The notes under the pieces: model-generated | Told to the model about the DNA's origin: nothing | The model's database searches: none | What the model saw: the letters and a program-made list of their open reading frames with translations, nothing else | Part shown: positions 8,140-16,346 of the stretch, piece after piece | Position numbering within the stretch: position 1 is the stretch's first letter | How the letters are laid out: every line of letters begins with the position of its first letter | Translations under genes and position numbers: made by a program | Assembly: GCF_029869215.1 (NCBI RefSeq) | Contig: NZ_JARWPM010000077.1 | Location: 1 to 46,909 of the forward strand | Reading direction: 5' to 3' | Origin: Nocardia carnea | Lineage (GTDB): Bacteria > Actinomycetota > Actinomycetes > Mycobacteriales > Mycobacteriaceae | Length of the DNA: 46,909 nucleotides

Positions 8140-9870
8140 TCAGATCCGGGCGAGCAGTGTCAGCGGGTCCTCCAGGGCGCCGGCGACGGCGGCCAGGAAA
8201 CGGGCCGCGAGTTCCCCGTCGATCATGCGGTGGTCGAAACTCAGGGTCAGGGTGACCACCGAGCGGACGGCGAGTTCGCCGCGGAACACCCACGGTCGCC
8301 GATCGACCGCTCCCACGCAGAGAATCGCCGCCTCACCCGGGTTCACCAGCGGAATCCCCGAATCGACGCCGAAGACACCGACGTTGGAGATGGTGAACGT
8401 ACCGCCCCGCAGATCGGGCAGTCCGGCCCGGCCGTCGCGGGCGGTCTGGGCCAGCCAGCCGATCTCCCGGCACAGTTCGCGCAGGCTCAGTGTCTGCGCG
8501 TCCTTGATATTGGGCACCAGCAGTCCGCGGTCGGTGGCGACCGCGATACCCAGGTTGACGTAGTACCGGGTGACGATCTCCGAATTCGCTTCGTCCCAGA
8601 AGGTGTTGATACCAGGGTATTCGGCGAGTGCGGCCAGGACGGCCTTGGCGACCAGCGCCAGCGGTGTGGGGGTCAGCCCTTCGAAGGCCTTGGTGGCGCG
8701 CAGATGTTCCAGCAGTTCCAGCGACGCGGTGATATCGACGGTGCTCGCCGCGGACGCCTGCGGAATCGTGCGGGCACTGGCCACCATGGCCGCGGCGGTT
8801 CGTTTCCGTACCCCGGAGATCGGGGTGCGCTCCTCCCGATCGGCTCCCCGGGCAGGCTGTTCGGCCGCCGCGGCTTCCGCGTCGGCACGGTCGCGGTAGT
8901 CGGGCTCGGAAACCGGTACGGCCCCGCGCACATCGGAAACCGTCACCGCCCCGCCCGGACCGGAACCGGCGACGTACCAGAGGTCGATCCCCAGCTCCCG
9001 AGCCAACTTCCGGGCGCCCGGAGTCGCCGCGACCCGTCCTCCACCGAGCCCCGTGGCACCGTCCGCCGCGCGCCGGGCGCCGGGCGCCGCCGCGCCTCCC
9101 CCACGACCTACCTCACCCGTCCCCGCGTCTGCCGACCCGGCCATATACCTGTCGGTCGCCTTATCCGCGCTCGACGCGCCGGCCGTTTCCCCCGTACGGC
9201 GGCCCGCTTCACCGGCCCGCCCTGCCCGATATCCGTCGGCAGCCCTCTCCGTACCGGCGGCTTCCACGAGCCGGCGGCCCGCTTCGCCTCCCCGCACAGC
9301 TGCCGGCTTCTCGGCATACCCGTCCCCGGTCCGGCTTCGCTGCGAATCATCGGGCGCTGCCACCGAGCCGGCACCGGCCTGGTCTGCCCGCACACCATCG
9401 TCCGGATGCCCACCGGCAGCCGCCTCGGCTGCGTTCGACTCGGCGCCCTGTGCGCCGATAACACCGTCCTGGTAGGAGATTCCGCCGTCCCGCGGCTCCC
9501 GGGGAACAGTCCCACTCGCCCGGCGCCGCCGTCTGGACGGCTGGTCCTGCGTGTCCGGCCCGTAGCCCACCAGCACCGAGGTCCGGCCACCGGAGGCCGG
9601 TGCGGTGGTGCGGATCCGCAGCAGCGGCGCGCCCACCTCGACCGTCGCGCCGGGTTCGGCCAGCAGTTCCACCACGGTTCCGGCGAACGGCGACGGCAGC
9701 GCGACCACCGCCTTCGCCGTTTCCACCTCCGCGATCGTCTGGTTCAGTGCCACCTCGTCGCCCACGGCGACCGTCCAGTTCTGCAGTTCCGCGTCGGTGA
9801 GCCCCTCACCGAGGTCGGGCAGCCGGAATTCCAGGATCTCCCCGGATTCGGTGGTTGGGGCATCGTCCAC
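8140..9870 (-). CDS. bkdC: Dihydrolipoamide acyltransferase (E2) of a 2-oxo acid dehydrogenase complex, probably branched-chain type
   Basis: The 576-aa E2 has one lipoyl domain (residues ~12-88, lipoyl lysine K53 in ETAKA), a peripheral-subunit-binding domain (~281-316, ATPGARKLARELGID ... GPGGAVTVSDV) and a C-terminal acyltransferase domain ending with the catalytic H547-R-x-x-D551-G (HRMIDG). It forms the core that moves acyl groups from E1 to CoA. The linker between lipoyl and binding domains is about 185 residues and is charged and Gly/Ala/Arg-rich, much longer than the usual Ala/Pro linker. GTG 9870 is chosen because GGAGG lies 8 nt upstream; GTG 9879 would abut the SD. It is the third gene of the E1alpha-E1beta-E2 operon. 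No E3 gene is in the window. Confidence 0.92.
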   Translation of the reverse strand: MDDAPTTESGEILEFRLPDLGEGLTDAELQNWTVAVGDEVALNQTIAEVETAKAVVALPSPFAGTVVELLAEPGATVEVGAPLLRIRTTAPASGGRTSVLVGYGPDTQDQPSRRRRRASGTVPREPRDGGISYQDGVIGAQGAESNAAEAAAGGHPDDGVRADQAGAGSVAAPDDSQRSRTGDGYAEKPAAVRGGEAGRRLVEAAGTERAADGYRAGRAGEAGRRTGETAGASSADKATDRYMAGSADAGTGEVGRGGGAAAPGARRAADGATGLGGGRVAATPGARKLARELGIDLWYVAGSGPGGAVTVSDVRGAVPVSEPDYRDRADAEAAAAEQPARGADREERTPISGVRKRTAAAMVASARTIPQASAASTVDITASLELLEHLRATKAFEGLTPTPLALVAKAVLAALAEYPGINTFWDEANSEIVTRYYVNLGIAVATDRGLLVPNIKDAQTLSLRELCREIGWLAQTARDGRAGLPDLRGGTFTISNVGVFGVDSGIPLVNPGEAAILCVGAVDRRPWVFRGELAVRSVVTLTLSFDHRMIDGELAARFLAAVAGALEDPLTLLARI

Positions 9871-9909
9871 GGTGGGCACCTCCGGCTGGCGTCAGGGCGG
9901 CGTGAGCAC

Positions 9910-10884
9910 TCAGGCGGCGAGCGTTCGGTCGACCGCCGCCAGAATGCGGTCCGGGTCGGGCAGGTGATGCTTCTCGAGCTTAGCCGGAGGATAGGGAATA
10001 TCGAATCCACCGACCCGCAGCACCGGGGCTTCCAGCTGATAGAAACAGCGTTCGGTGATGCGGGCGGCGATTTCCGCGCCGATCCCGCCGGTCACCGGTG
10101 CCTCGTGCACCACCACCAGCCGGCCCGTTTTCGCCACGGATTCCGCGATGGTGTCGATATCCAGCGGCGCCAGACTGCGCAGATCGATCACTTCCAGTGA
10201 AATACCTTCCTCGGCACCGATTTTCGCGGCCGCCAGGGCGGTGGCCACCGTGCCTCCGTAGGCGACGAGGGTGGCATCGGTCCCTGTCGTGCACACCCGG
10301 GCCCGGTCCAGCGGCAGGGCATCCGGGGCCGCCGGGTCGAGTTCTGCCTTGTCCCAATAGCGGCGTTTGGGTTCGAAGAAGATCACCGGATCGTCCAGCG
10401 CGATCGCCTGGCGGATCATCGTGTAGGCGTCGGCCGGGTTGCTCGGCGCTACCACTCGCAGCCCCGCAGTATGTGCGAAATACGCTTCGGGCGATTCGGA
10501 ATGATGCTCCACCGAACCGATTCCGCCGCCGAACGGGATACGGATGGTGATCGGGGCGCGCACCGTGCCCCGGGTGCGGTAATGGATCTTGGCCACCTGC
10601 GAAACGATCTGGTCGAACGCCGGGTAGACGAATCCGTCGAATTGGATTTCACACACCGGCCGGTACCCGCGCAACGCCATCCCGAACGCAGTGCCCACGA
10701 TCCCGGATTCGGCCAGCGGCGTATCGATCACCCGCCGATCGCCGAAATCCTTCTGCAGGGTGTCGGTCACCCGGAACACACCGCCGAGCCGGCCGATATC
10801 CTCGCCCATCAGCACCACCTTGGGATCATCCTCGAGGGCGGTACGCAGCCCGGCATTGAGCGCCGCGGCGAATGTGGTGATCAT
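9910..10884 (-). CDS. bkdB: 2-oxo acid dehydrogenase E1 component, beta subunit
   Basis: The 324-aa product is the E1 beta subunit of a pyruvate or branched-chain 2-oxo acid dehydrogenase. Visible family features are VVLMGEDIGRLGGVFRVT near the N-terminus, DTPLAESGIVGTAFGMAL, VCEIQFDGFVYPAFDQIVSQVAK, and the C-terminal transketolase domain with VVVHEAPVTGGIGAEIAARI and GFDIPYPPAKLEKHHLPD. It completes the thiamin diphosphate site of the heterotetramer with the alpha subunit. Its ATG overlaps the alpha-subunit stop by 4 bp (ATGA), which implies coupled translation and equal dosage. The substrate is inferred as branched-chain from family resemblance; automatic annotation may call it pyruvate dehydrogenase. 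Confidence 0.93.
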   Translation of the reverse strand: MITTFAAALNAGLRTALEDDPKVVLMGEDIGRLGGVFRVTDTLQKDFGDRRVIDTPLAESGIVGTAFGMALRGYRPVCEIQFDGFVYPAFDQIVSQVAKIHYRTRGTVRAPITIRIPFGGGIGSVEHHSESPEAYFAHTAGLRVVAPSNPADAYTMIRQAIALDDPVIFFEPKRRYWDKAELDPAAPDALPLDRARVCTTGTDATLVAYGGTVATALAAAKIGAEEGISLEVIDLRSLAPLDIDTIAESVAKTGRLVVVHEAPVTGGIGAEIAARITERCFYQLEAPVLRVGGFDIPYPPAKLEKHHLPDPDRILAAVDRTLAA

Positions 10885-11987
10885 GAGCGGACTCCTTCCT
10901 CGCTGGGCGCGACGCTGTCGGCGGCCAGGTATTCGGCGTAGTCACGGCGCTGGGCCTCGACGAACGGATGCGGGGTCGCGTAGACGTGCTCGAACAGTTC
11001 CAGCGGTTCGGGGTCGGGCATGGCCAGCGTCGCCGAACGAATCCGATGCGCCACCTCGTCGGCGCGCTCGTCGACCCGCCGCTGCGCCGCCCCGCCGAAC
11101 AGGCCTTCGCGTTCCAGCAGGCGGCGCATCCGCAGGATCGGGTCGCGGCGGGCCCATTCCTCGGTTTCCGCGGCGGTGCGGTACCGGGTGGGGTCGTCGG
11201 CAGTGGTGTGCGGGCCCATCCGGTAGGTGATCGCCTCGATGAACGACGGCCCGCCGCCGCCCCGCGCGCGAGCCGCCGCCCGGCGGGTCACCGCCAAGAC
11301 CGCCAGCACATCGTTACCGTCCACCCGGCTCGCCGGAATGCCGTGCCCGACCGCCCGCTGCGCGATCGGGGTCGCGCTCTGCAAATCCACCGGTTCACTG
11401 ATCGCCCAGTGGTTGTTCTGGCAGAAGAACACCACAGGGGCGCTCCAGGTGGAGGCGAAGGTCAGGGCCTCGGCGATATCGCCTTGGCTGGTGGCGCCGT
11501 CACCGAAATAGGCGACGGTGGCGATTTCGGCGCCGTCGAGATGGGCGGCGTAGGCGTAACCGGTGGCGTGCAGGCCCTGCGCGCCCACCACGATCGCCGG
11601 GTTGGTCATATTGACCTGCGCCGGATCCCACGACGAATGCGCGACCCCGCGCCACATCGCGGTCACCGCGCCCGGGTCCACACCGCGGCAGTACGCGACC
11701 GCCGTTTCGCGGTAACTACAGAACACGTAGTCGTCGGCTTTCAGGGCGTGCGCCGAACCCACCTGCGCGGCTTCCTGCCCCTGCATCGGCGCCCACAGGC
11801 CGAGTTGCCCCTGCCGGGCGAGAGCGGTGGCCTCGGTATCGATCCGGCGGCTCACCACCAGATCCTCGTAGAGTTGCCACAGTTCATCCGGGCCGATATC
11901 GGCGACCAGTGCCTGGTGTTCCGGGTTGTGCACCCGGGCGCCGTCGGGCTGGATGAGTTGCACCGGATACTCGGTTGTGCCGGGCAT
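10881..11987 (-). CDS. bkdA: 2-oxo acid dehydrogenase E1 component, alpha subunit
   Basis: The 368-aa product carries the thiamin diphosphate signature FGDGATSQGDIAEALTFAS and VFFCQNNHWAIS, then VDGNDVLAV and ITYRMGPHTTADDPTRYR, the region that contains the loop which is phosphorylated in eukaryotes. It decarboxylates the 2-oxo acid and passes the acyl group to E2 lipoate. The start is secure: AGGAGG lies 7 nt before ATG 11987. It is the first gene of the operon and is divergent from an Lrp/AsnC regulator, a common arrangement for branched-chain amino acid catabolism. The substrate class (branched-chain versus pyruvate) is inferred from this context. Confidence 0.93.
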   Translation of the reverse strand: MPGTTEYPVQLIQPDGARVHNPEHQALVADIGPDELWQLYEDLVVSRRIDTEATALARQGQLGLWAPMQGQEAAQVGSAHALKADDYVFCSYRETAVAYCRGVDPGAVTAMWRGVAHSSWDPAQVNMTNPAIVVGAQGLHATGYAYAAHLDGAEIATVAYFGDGATSQGDIAEALTFASTWSAPVVFFCQNNHWAISEPVDLQSATPIAQRAVGHGIPASRVDGNDVLAVLAVTRRAAARARGGGGPSFIEAITYRMGPHTTADDPTRYRTAAETEEWARRDPILRMRRLLEREGLFGGAAQRRVDERADEVAHRIRSATLAMPDPEPLELFEHVYATPHPFVEAQRRDYAEYLAADSVAPSEEGVRS

Positions 11988-12117
11988 CGCCTCGCCTCCT
12001 CACGCGGGTCACGCGCTGATGTGGCCTATAACACAAAGCATCCACGCTTATGCGGGCTGCGCAAGTCTCGATCCGGCAACTGAGCAAGATGCACAAGTTC
12101 GAGGCGGCGAAGACTGT

Positions 12118-12123
12118 CATACT
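12118..12123 (+). promoter_or_regulatory. -10 box of the Lrp/AsnC gene, leaderless start
   Basis: CATACT lies 7 nt before ATG 12131. That spacing would put the transcription start at the start codon. An inverted repeat TCATA-N8-TATGA (12117-12134) overlaps both the box and the start codon and could be an autoregulatory site. Confidence 0.4.
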
Positions 12124-12130
12124 GCGCTAT

Positions 12131-12625
12131 ATGACCAGTCAGGAAACCGCCGGCCCGATACTGGACGCCACGGACGCGCGACTCCTGCTCGAACTGACCG
12201 CCAACCCCCGCGCCACCGGTGTGGAACTGGCCGCCCGGCTCGGGCTCTCCCGCAACACCGTGCAGGCTCGGCTGGCCCGCTGGGAGGCTGCCGGCGTACT
12301 GGGCAGCTTCGAACTCCGGGTCCGGCCGCGCGCGCTCGGCTACCGGCTCTCCGCGTTCGTGGCGGTCGTGGTGGATCAACACCAACTCGATGCGGTGGTC
12401 GCCGAACTCGCCGAAATACCGGAGGTCACCGAGGTCTGCGGGATGACCGGGCCCACCGATCTCACCGTCCGGGTGGTCGCCCGCGACGCCGACGACCTCT
12501 ACCGGATCACCGGCCAGATCCTGAAGGTCCCCGGCGTGGTGCGCACGAATATGGCCCTGGTGATGCAGGAACTGGTGGGCCCCCGCACGGCGCCCCTGCT
12601 GGAACGCCTGGCCGAACCCGACTGA
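12131..12625 (+). CDS. Lrp/AsnC family transcriptional regulator
   Basis: The 164-aa product has the standard two-part architecture: an N-terminal winged helix (LDATDARLLLELTANPRATGVELAARLGLSRNTVQARLARWEAAGVL) and a C-terminal RAM ligand-binding/oligomerisation domain (LSAFVAVVVDQHQ ... VTEVCGMTGPTDLTVRVVARDADDLY). Such proteins sense amino acids. Divergent placement from the 2-oxo acid dehydrogenase operon suggests that it controls that operon in response to branched-chain amino acids or their oxo acids. ATG 12131 gives the usual family length; ATG 12089 would add a short tail that does not resemble the family. Confidence 0.93.
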   Translation: MTSQETAGPILDATDARLLLELTANPRATGVELAARLGLSRNTVQARLARWEAAGVLGSFELRVRPRALGYRLSAFVAVVVDQHQLDAVVAELAEIPEVTEVCGMTGPTDLTVRVVARDADDLYRITGQILKVPGVVRTNMALVMQELVGPRTAPLLERLAEPD

Positions 12626-12754
12626 CGTGCGACGCCCGGCCCGCATCGCCCGACGCCGATACGGGCAGTTGTCACCGCCCGGAGGTTCCCGCAACCGGAC
12701 GACCGGTCCGGTATGACCACCACCCGTCCCGACCTGCCGAAGAACTCCCATTAA

Positions 12755-12778
12755 GCGACACCTATAGGTTTGTGTCGC
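12755..12778. promoter_or_regulatory. Palindromic operator upstream of the SDR gene
   Basis: GCGACAC-N10-GTGTCGC is a perfect inverted repeat with 7-bp arms. The spacer begins with CTATAGG, so a second palindrome, ACCTATAGGT, is nested in it. The site spans about -45 to -22 relative to the predicted start at 12800, over the -35 position. It is typical of a TetR-type repressor operator, but no regulator gene adjoins it except the Lrp gene. Confidence 0.7.
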
Positions 12779-12787
12779 AATGAGGGA

Positions 12788-12793
12788 TAGGGT
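12788..12793 (+). promoter_or_regulatory. -10 box TAGGGT of the SDR gene, leaderless
   Basis: TAGGGT ends 6 nt before ATG 12800 and fits the TANNNT pattern of leaderless actinobacterial promoters. Confidence 0.5.
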
Positions 12794-12799
12794 GCCGAT

Positions 12800-13633
12800 A
12801 TGGAGACCTCAGTAACGGAAACCTTCGCCGGCCGGACCGCCATCGTCACCGGCGGCGGTGCGGGTATCGGCGCGGCGCTCGCGCACCGCCTCGCCGATCA
12901 CGGCGCGAAGGTTGTCGTGGCCGATCTCGACCCCGCCACCGCCGCGAAGGTCGCCGCAGATATCGGCCCGGCCGCAGTCTCCGCGGGTGGCGATGCCGCC
13001 GACGCCGGCGTGATCGAACAGCTCATCGCCACCGCGGAATCGTCCTTCGGCCCGGTCGACTTCTATTTCGCCAACGCCGGTATCGGCGGCGGTGCCGGCC
13101 TCGACAGCACCGACGCCCAATGGTCGGCCGCCCTGGAGGTCAACACCCTCGCCCATATCCGCGCAGCCCGGCTCCTGGTCCCCGGCTGGCTCGCCCGAGG
13201 CGCCGGCTACTTCGTCAGCACCGCCTCGGCCGCGGGCCTGCTCACCCAGCTCGGCTCCGCCCCCTACTCGGTGTCCAAGCACGCGGCCGTGGGTTTCGCG
13301 GAATGGCTGTCGATCACCTACGGCGACAAAGGAATCGGCGTCAGCTGCGTATGCCCCATGGGCGTCGACACGGCCCTCCTGCGCGAGGGAATGATCCCCG
13401 AGAACAACGCCGAAGCGGGCCGCCTCGCCATCAACGCGGTGAAATCCGCCGGCACCGTCCTGAGCCCCGAGGAGGTCGCCGACACGGTCCTCGCCGGAGT
13501 CGCGGCCGGCGATTTCCTCATCCTTCCCCACCCGGAAGTCCTGCAGATGTACCGCAACAAGGGCTCCGACTACGACCGCTGGATCCGCGGCATGCGCCGC
13601 TTCCAAGCCACCCTCGAAAACCCCGGGAGTTAG
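12800..13633 (+). CDS. SDR family NAD(P)-dependent oxidoreductase
   Basis: The 277-aa classical short-chain dehydrogenase has the cofactor motif T17-GGGAGIG (residues 17-24), an acidic residue after beta-2 (VVADLD, suggesting NAD preference), FANAG near 80-84, catalytic Ser in VSTAS (140-143) and Y156-SVSK160. The substrate is unknown. It stands alone between the Lrp gene and a convergent TPR gene, behind a strong palindromic operator, so it is probably induced by a specific compound. The C-terminal HPEVLQMYRNKGSDYDRWI is typical of this SDR subgroup. Confidence 0.93.
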   Translation: METSVTETFAGRTAIVTGGGAGIGAALAHRLADHGAKVVVADLDPATAAKVAADIGPAAVSAGGDAADAGVIEQLIATAESSFGPVDFYFANAGIGGGAGLDSTDAQWSAALEVNTLAHIRAARLLVPGWLARGAGYFVSTASAAGLLTQLGSAPYSVSKHAAVGFAEWLSITYGDKGIGVSCVCPMGVDTALLREGMIPENNAEAGRLAINAVKSAGTVLSPEEVADTVLAGVAAGDFLILPHPEVLQMYRNKGSDYDRWIRGMRRFQATLENPGS

Positions 13634-13769
13634 CTCGTCACCCCGACGACAACCCGTACAGCGATCGCACGTCTCACGCTGGGGTAACGGCGCCTGTCCA
13701 AGGAGACGGCGGCAACCGGGAGATCGCGGCTGGATATCAATCGTAATCAGCCTCCGGCCTTCCGAAATG

Positions 13770-14309
13770 TCAACTGGCGGCTCCTCGGTCCGATACCTCC
13801 TGCTGGGCGGTGATCAGCAGGCTGCGCTGATAGATCAGGTCGCCGCGGGTTCGCAGAGTGTCCTCGTGCTCCGGGCCGAGCACGCGGTTGCGCGCCTCGA
13901 GCAACTGCTGGAAATCGGCGGTGGCGCCTTCGTGGTCTCCCGCCGACCCCCGGACGTCGGCCAGCATGCTCAGCGTTCGCAGGGTGTCCGGGGCGTCGGG
14001 GCCGAGCACGCGGGCGCGTCGCTCGTACACCTGCCGGTAATCGGTTACGGCCGCGCTGTAGTCACCCATCATGGCGCGCGTCGTGGCCAGGTTCGCGAGC
14101 ATGAGCAGCGTGTCCTCGTGATCGGCGCCGAGTATGCGCACCCGCGCGGCGTGCAGTTGTTCGTAACCGGCGGACGCCCCGGCGAAATCGCGGCAGTCGA
14201 AACGGAACTCGGTCAGCCGGCGCAGACTCGTCAGGGTGTCGGCATGATCGGCGCCCAGCACGCGAGTCTGATCGGCGATCAGCTGTTCGTAGTCCGAAAC
14301 GATGCTCAT
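13770..14309 (-). CDS. Tetratricopeptide repeat protein (kinesin-light-chain-like repeats)
   Basis: The 179-aa product is almost entirely made of four 42-residue repeats with the core RVLGxDHxDTLxxL, the kinesin-light-chain subtype of TPR common in actinomycete signalling proteins. Here no NB-ARC or other effector domain is attached, so it would act as a protein-binding scaffold. ATG 14309 is preceded at 7 nt by TACTCT, suggesting its own leaderless promoter. GTG 14339, 3 bp after the stop of the upstream 105-aa gene, is an alternative start and would make it the third gene of that operon. The function is unknown. Confidence 0.8.
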   Translation of the reverse strand: MSIVSDYEQLIADQTRVLGADHADTLTSLRRLTEFRFDCRDFAGASAGYEQLHAARVRILGADHEDTLLMLANLATTRAMMGDYSAAVTDYRQVYERRARVLGPDAPDTLRTLSMLADVRGSAGDHEGATADFQQLLEARNRVLGPEHEDTLRTRGDLIYQRSLLITAQQEVSDRGAAS

Positions 14310-14316
14310 ATTGCCG

Positions 14317-14322
14317 AGAGTA
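14317..14322 (-). promoter_or_regulatory. -10 box TACTCT before the TPR gene
   Basis: TACTCT fits TANNNT and ends 7 nt before ATG 14309. It lies inside the short gap and start region shared with the upstream operon, so it would be an internal promoter. Confidence 0.35.
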
Positions 14323-14342
14323 CGACCGGGCACCGACACGGA

Positions 14343-14660
14343 TCAGGTAACCGGATCGGCCGCTCCGGGTTCGGGAAAATCCCGGCCGGAAACCATTGTG
14401 GGCGAAGGCCGATCCGAATCCATCGGCCGCTCGGATTCGTTCCCGCGGGCACGCGCGGCAGTCTCGACCATTGCACCCACCAGGCCCGCCTCCACCAGTA
14501 CCGCCAACTCCTCGAGGGAGGCGCCGAGCAGCTCCGGAACACCGATACATTCACCGACGCGCCCGTCGCTCCACACCGGCGCCCACGACCCGTCGCGGTA
14601 TTGCAGCCAGTGCGCGGGCTGCTCCTCACGCAGCATTCCGAGCACAATGCGCAGGCTCAT
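14343..14660 (-). CDS. Hypothetical protein, 105 aa
   Basis: I do not recognise a family. The N-terminal half is hydrophobic-aromatic (LREEQPAHWLQYRDGSWAPVW), followed by two probable helices rich in Leu/Val/Ala, then a polar, probably disordered tail of ~35 residues. There is no signal peptide. The ATG overlaps the stop of the upstream 38-codon gene by 4 bp (ATGA), which supports both genes. It lies between that gene and the TPR gene, and across a divergent promoter region from an XRE-DUF397 pair. Confidence 0.7.
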   Translation of the reverse strand: MSLRIVLGMLREEQPAHWLQYRDGSWAPVWSDGRVGECIGVPELLGASLEELAVLVEAGLVGAMVETAARARGNESERPMDSDRPSPTMVSGRDFPEPGAADPVT

Positions 14661-14773
14661 CGCGCCGGACCCGGGCAGTGGAAGTTCTCAGCGGAAGCGG
14701 CCCGAGAGGTATCGGCGGGAAGTTGAACCGGCATTGCGGACCGGCACGGTTCACGCTCGGCGAGTGCGTCCAT
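14657..14773 (-). CDS. Small protein, 38 aa, first gene of a three-gene unit
   Basis: The frame is open from 14932, but the only start with a ribosome binding site is ATG 14773, preceded by AGGAG at 5 nt. The product begins MDALAEREPC, has two Cys and is polar. It ends in an ATGA overlap with the next gene, strong evidence that it is translated. I know no family. It could be a leader peptide for the operon or a small partner of the neighbouring proteins. Confidence 0.55.
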   Translation of the reverse strand: MDALAEREPCRSAMPVQLPADTSRAASAENFHCPGPAR

Positions 14774-15028
14774 CAGTTCTCCTATTGCGATTGCACAGCG
14801 GAAGCTCGATACCGCCCCGCGGTGGACCAGCGGAGCGGGCCACTCCACCGGGAGCGCGGACAGCACAGCATCGGTGGCGATAACATGGAAAGCCCAGCGT
14901 GAGCACATATTCGAACCCGCGCAAAGCTCCACGATCAGGTTCGCGGGTGCGATAGAAAAGCGTTCAGATCTCCCGCCCGGCCGGATTCACGAACGGGCAC
15001 CTCCGCATCCACATTTCAGGAGCGTCAC

Positions 15029-15922
15029 ATGACTGAATCCCCGACCCTGCTTCGCCGCCAGCTCGGCCGCTTCCTCCGCGAATGCCGCGAAGCCACCGGC
15101 ATGACCATCGCGATCGCCGCCGCCGAGGCGCAGCTCAGCGCAACCGGCCTGCAGAGACTGGAGTCCGGGCACGCCAGAACCCCGCGCACACAGGCTGTGC
15201 GGGAACTCTGCACGATCTACGAGGTCAGTCCGGATGAAACCGATAAGGCTGTAGGCCTCGCTACCAAAGCGGCCAGTGCAGACGACGAAGGTGTGGTCAC
15301 GCTGGGCGGCATGTTCAGTGACGCCTTCAACTTGTACGCGAGCATGGAACGGTCGGCCCGCCGGATCGTTACGTTCCAGGAGCTGGTTCCCGGCCTGCTC
15401 CAGACTCCCGACTACGCCCGCAACCTGATCAGCGCGTATCTCCTCCGCACCGGAAACCCCGCGGAAGTCGAGCAGCTCGTAGCGGCTCGAAAAGCGCGCC
15501 AGGTGATGGTGACTCGCAAATACAGCCCTCTGCACCTCGAAGTCCTGCTCCATGAGTCTGCTCTGCACCGAGTCATCGAGTCTCCCCGGATCATGGCCGC
15601 ACAGATGCGTCACCTGGCGGAAATCAGCAAGTTGCCGAACGTAAGTCTGCGGGTCCAGCCATTCAACGCGGGGTGCACCTGGGGAACGCTGCCCAGCGGG
15701 TTCGTTGTTCTCGACTTCGGCACCGACAGGCGGGGCAACCCTGTGGAGCCACCCGTCGTCTACCTCGACGGCGCGATGAGCAGCGATCTGTACATCGAGA
15801 ATCAGCAGATCGTCGAGCGTTACCATGAGCTGGCCGACGATATCCGGCGCACAGCGCTGGACGAAACGAACACTCGAAACTTGCTTCGGCGGAGAGCTAG
15901 GGAGTACGACCTTGATCGATAA
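15029..15922 (+). CDS. XRE-family helix-turn-helix regulator with DUF5753-type C-terminal domain
   Basis: The 297-aa product has an N-terminal Cro/CI helix-turn-helix (residues ~5-65, LRECREATGMTIAIAAAEAQLSATGLQRLESG written in two parts: helix 2 ends near AEAQL, recognition helix begins SATGL). The remaining ~220 residues match the DUF5753 domain that typically follows XRE domains in actinomycetes (FQELVPGLLQTPDYARNLI, LHRVIESPRIMAAQMRHL, GFVVLDFG, VVYLDGAMSSDLYIE). These regulators pair with a downstream DUF397 protein; many influence development or secondary metabolism. Here the DUF397 gene overlaps its end. It is divergent from the 38-aa/105-aa/TPR unit, which may be a target. Confidence 0.93.
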   Translation: MTESPTLLRRQLGRFLRECREATGMTIAIAAAEAQLSATGLQRLESGHARTPRTQAVRELCTIYEVSPDETDKAVGLATKAASADDEGVVTLGGMFSDAFNLYASMERSARRIVTFQELVPGLLQTPDYARNLISAYLLRTGNPAEVEQLVAARKARQVMVTRKYSPLHLEVLLHESALHRVIESPRIMAAQMRHLAEISKLPNVSLRVQPFNAGCTWGTLPSGFVVLDFGTDRRGNPVEPPVVYLDGAMSSDLYIENQQIVERYHELADDIRRTALDETNTRNLLRRRAREYDLDR

Positions 15923-16124
15923 GCTATCCGGCACCGGCTGGTTCAAGAGCAGCTACAGCGAAACCCAGGGGGCTTGCGTCGAGGTAGCCTACCTCGATGG
16001 AGGCATGGTCGGCGTCCGCGATTCGAAGAACCCATCCGGTCCGGCCCTTGTCTTCACCCCCGTCGAATGGAATGCATTCACCGCAGATACCCGCACTGGG
16101 GAGTACGGCCGCACTGACAACTGA
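15912..16124 (+). CDS. DUF397 domain-containing protein
   Basis: The 70-aa product shows the DUF397 signature: W-F-K-S-S-Y-S, then GACVEVAYLDGGMVGVRDSKNPSGPALVFTPVEWNAF. DUF397 proteins are encoded beside XRE/DUF5753 regulators and are thought to act as their antagonists or partners in toxin-antitoxin-like pairs. The start is TTG 15912, placing the first 11 bp inside the end of the regulator gene. This is the only start that gives the usual length, and it implies coupling. Confidence 0.9.
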   Translation: MIDKLSGTGWFKSSYSETQGACVEVAYLDGGMVGVRDSKNPSGPALVFTPVEWNAFTADTRTGEYGRTDN

Positions 16125-16346
16125 GCCGACGTGCAGTGTCCAGGCAGCCGGAACGAGCTGCACCCCAGCCAGGACCGCAATCGCAACCGCCTAACTGCTC
16201 GTCGTGCGGACATCGGTAGTCGAATTACCGCAACACCGAAACCGCACAGCTCGAAGGCCCCTACCCTACGTTGGGCGGCTCGCGCACGAGTGGTCCTGTT
16301 CTGCTACCGTGCCCGATAGTTGAACCACCGGATCCAGGGGGCGTGC

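Noticed and set aside
9030..9600. Open frames antisense to the E2 linker
   Set aside because: The E2 frame is continuous between well-defined domains; the opposite frames are shadows of its GC-rich codons.
14774..14932. Longer version of the 38-aa gene reaching 14932
   Set aside because: The extra part has no SD and unlikely composition, whereas AGGAG stands exactly before ATG 14773.
16131..16319. Open frame of 62 codons between DUF397 and DUF3558 genes
   Set aside because: It has no SD, is Arg/Pro-rich as expected of random GC-rich frames, and matches nothing. I treat 16125-16346 as intergenic with a possible promoter near TACCGT 16305.
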